Origin: Solimonas sp.
GTDB taxonomy: Bacteria > Pseudomonadota > Gammaproteobacteria > Nevskiales > Nevskiaceae
DNA length: 64,000 nt
NCBI GenBank assembly: GCA_030149365.1
Contig: JASBRP010000014.1
Coordinates: 120,778 to 184,777, forward strand
Reading direction: 5' to 3'
Part shown: in pieces, positions 62,558 through 64,000 of the stretch
How positions within the stretch are numbered: position 1 is the stretch's first letter
How the letters are laid out: every line of letters starts with the position of its first letter
Notes under the pieces: model-generated
The model's input: only the letters and a program-made list of their open reading frames with translations
Database searches by the model: none
Told to the model about the DNA's origin: nothing
Program-made: the position numbers and the translations under genes

Positions 62558-63826
62558 GTGAACGACCCGGTCCGCCGCCGCATCGACGCCGTCTGGCGCA
62601 TGGAGTCACCGCGCCTGATCGCCGGCCTCACGCGCCTGTTGCACGACGTCAGCCTGGCCGAGGAGATGGCACAGGACGCCCTGGTGGCGGCACTGGAGCA
62701 ATGGCCCACGGCCGGCGTCCCGGACAACCCGGGCGCCTGGCTGATGGCCACCGCCAAGCACCGCGCCATCGACCGCCTGCGCCACCTCAAGCTCGCCGCG
62801 CGCAAGCACGAGGAGCTGGGCCGTGAGCTGCAGGAGGAGGAACTGGCCATGCCCGACTTCGACGCAGAGCTGGACAACGACATCGGCGACGACCTGCTGC
62901 GCCTGATGTTCATCGCCTGTCATCCGGTGCTGTCCACCGAGGGGCGCGCCGCGCTGACGCTGCGCCTGCTCGCGGGCCTGAGCACCGACGAGATCGCCCG
63001 CGCCTTCCTGGTGTCGGAACCCACCATGGCGCAGCGCATCGTGCGCGCCAAGCGCACGCTGACCGAAGCGCGCGTGCCCTTCGAGGTACCGCGCGGCGCC
63101 GAGCTGGGCGAGCGCCTGGGCTCCGTGCTGGAAGTGATCTACCTGCTGTTCAACGAAGGCTACGCCGCCACCGCCGGTGATGACTGGATGCGCCCCGCGC
63201 TGTGCGAGGAAGCCCTGCGCCTGGGCCGCATCCTCGCCGGCCTGGCGCCGCAGGAGCCCGAGGTGCACGGCCTGGTCTCGCTGATGGAGATCCAGGCCTC
63301 GCGCCAGCACGCCCGCATCGGCCCCAAGGGCGAGCCGGTGCTGTTGCTGGAACAGAACCGAGCGCGCTGGGACTTGCTGCTGATCCGTCGCGGCCTGGAC
63401 GCCCTCAAGCGCGTCGAGCAGCTCGGCGGCGGCCTGGGACCCTACGCGCTGCAGGCCGCCATCGCCGCCTGCCACGCCCGCGCCCGCAGGGCCGAAGACA
63501 CCGACTGGGTGCGCATCGCCGCGCTCTACGACGCCCTCTCGCAGCTGATGCCCTCGCCGGTGGTGGACCTCAACCGCGCCGTGGCCGTCTCGATGGCCTA
63601 CGGCCCGGCGGCCGGCCTGGAGCTGGTGGACGCCCTGCAATCCGAAGCCGCCCTGAAGCACTACCACCTGCTGCCCGGCGTACGCGGCGACCTGCTGTTC
63701 AAGCTCGGCCGCCTGGATGAGGCGCGCAGGGAGTTCGAGCGAGCGGCCTCGCTGACGCGCAACAGCCGCGAGCGAGAGCTGATGCTGCGTCGTGCAGCGG
63801 AGTGCGACAGCACGCGGCTGCACTGA
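62558..63826 (+). CDS. ECF sigma factor, ECF42-type, with long C-terminal extension
   Basis: 422 residues, twice the length of a standard ECF sigma factor. Region 2 (about 8-80: LTRLLHDVSLAEEMAQDALVAALEQW, GAWLMATAKHRAIDRLRH) and region 4 (about 120-180: LLAGLSTDEIARAFLVSEPTMAQRIVRAKRTL) are clear. The rest (190-420) is the SnoaL-free, helical DUF6596/TPR-like extension with VIYLLFNEGYAA, EALRLGRILAGL and LNRAVAVSMAYGP, typical of ECF42 (formerly RpoE-like SigJ/YlaC relatives). No anti-sigma gene is seen, as known for ECF42; the extension is thought to control activity. Confidence 0.93.
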   Translation: MNDPVRRRIDAVWRMESPRLIAGLTRLLHDVSLAEEMAQDALVAALEQWPTAGVPDNPGAWLMATAKHRAIDRLRHLKLAARKHEELGRELQEEELAMPDFDAELDNDIGDDLLRLMFIACHPVLSTEGRAALTLRLLAGLSTDEIARAFLVSEPTMAQRIVRAKRTLTEARVPFEVPRGAELGERLGSVLEVIYLLFNEGYAATAGDDWMRPALCEEALRLGRILAGLAPQEPEVHGLVSLMEIQASRQHARIGPKGEPVLLLEQNRARWDLLLIRRGLDALKRVEQLGGGLGPYALQAAIAACHARARRAEDTDWVRIAALYDALSQLMPSPVVDLNRAVAVSMAYGPAAGLELVDALQSEAALKHYHLLPGVRGDLLFKLGRLDEARREFERAASLTRNSRERELMLRRAAECDSTRLH

Positions 63827-64000
63827 AGCGATTGCCACTGTCTCTCCATGCAATGACCTCCCTCTCCCCGCACGCGGGGAGAGGGCCGGGGTGAGGGGCG
63901 TGCCGCAGGCACCTGCGAGCCGGCAAGCCGTGGGGGCGCATACGGCGCTCCGCGCCCCCATCTACCCGCGGCCGGGGGGCTGGAACCTCCGCGTCCCCCC
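63827..64000. repeat. Palindrome-rich end of window
   Basis: After the sigma factor gene comes CCCTCTCCCCGC/GCGGGGAGAGGG (63860-63885), part of the widespread CCCTCTCCC...GGGAGAGGG repeat and usable as a terminator, then GGGGGCGC/GCGCCCCC (63932-63959). No gene is visible in the last 174 nt. Confidence 0.65.

Noticed and set aside
63661..63912. Minus-strand frame with PSPRPSPRVRGEG-like residues
   Set aside because: The residues come from translating the CCCTCTCCCC intergenic repeat, a known source of false small genes.

Overview
The window is a high-GC (roughly two thirds G+C by eye) gammaproteobacterial chromosome segment. The infC-rpmI-rplT-pheS-pheT-ihfA-merR block, a tRNA-Pro, rdgC, a FabR-type repressor, aidB, and an alkB with two rubredoxins all fit this. 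Together with intergenic repeats of the Pseudomonas/Xanthomonas kind, they suggest a hydrocarbon-using lineage such as Nevskiales/Solimonadaceae. The taxonomic guess is inference only. No phage, transposase, CRISPR array or rRNA operon was seen.

Layout. 1-7.0 kb: a minus-strand catabolic set (partial Asp-type alpha/beta hydrolase, M24 peptidase-like protein, acyl-CoA dehydrogenase, SDR, Baeyer-Villiger-type monooxygenase) faced by a TetR regulator. The same palindrome, TGACA-N8-TGTCA, lies before the M24 gene and in the monooxygenase/tetR gap, suggesting one regulon. 7-8 kb: rdgC. 8.0-14.0 kb: an exported-protein cluster (FG-GAP protein, beta-helix lipoprotein, CocE-type hydrolase lipoprotein) divergent from a TetR gene across two tandem palindromes. 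14-17.6 kb: tetR-epimerase divergent from a degenerate metallo-beta-lactamase-fold protein plus SDR. 17.7-23.4 kb: unknown exported proteins, a histone-H1-tailed protein, a FabR-like repressor, a Bcr/CflA exporter and a YgiD-like dioxygenase. 23.6-32.6 kb: a cNMP-binding/EAL protein, then the translation/IHF block with an ATC-initiated infC, ending with tRNA-Pro.

32.8-36.4 kb: small exported proteins, GNAT, an alcohol dehydrogenase, and an AT-richer patch with a YjzC-like small gene and an orphan terminator. 36.4-42 kb: aidB, DegV, and an AraC regulator divergent from alkB and two overlapping rubredoxin genes, with two 15-bp direct repeats 21 bp apart in the shared promoter. 42-49 kb: MAPEG and MFS proteins, and a TetR divergent from an MBL-fold lipoprotein across a TACACTG-TG-CAGTGTA palindrome. 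49-56.4 kb: P450, SRPBCC, quinone oxidoreductase, a TonB siderophore receptor with a Fur-box-like site, and a Kef-type antiporter.

56.7-63.8 kb: two divergent operons. The plus operon has four DGPF/YciI-domain proteins, a MAPEG protein, a PhnB-like VOC protein, an SRPBCC protein and a long ECF sigma factor of the ECF42 type. The minus operon has VOC, DUF1428, DUF1579, SnoaL-like and YceI proteins. TGTCGA elements stand before both operons, so the sigma factor may control the whole block. This is the best candidate for a poorly described system here.
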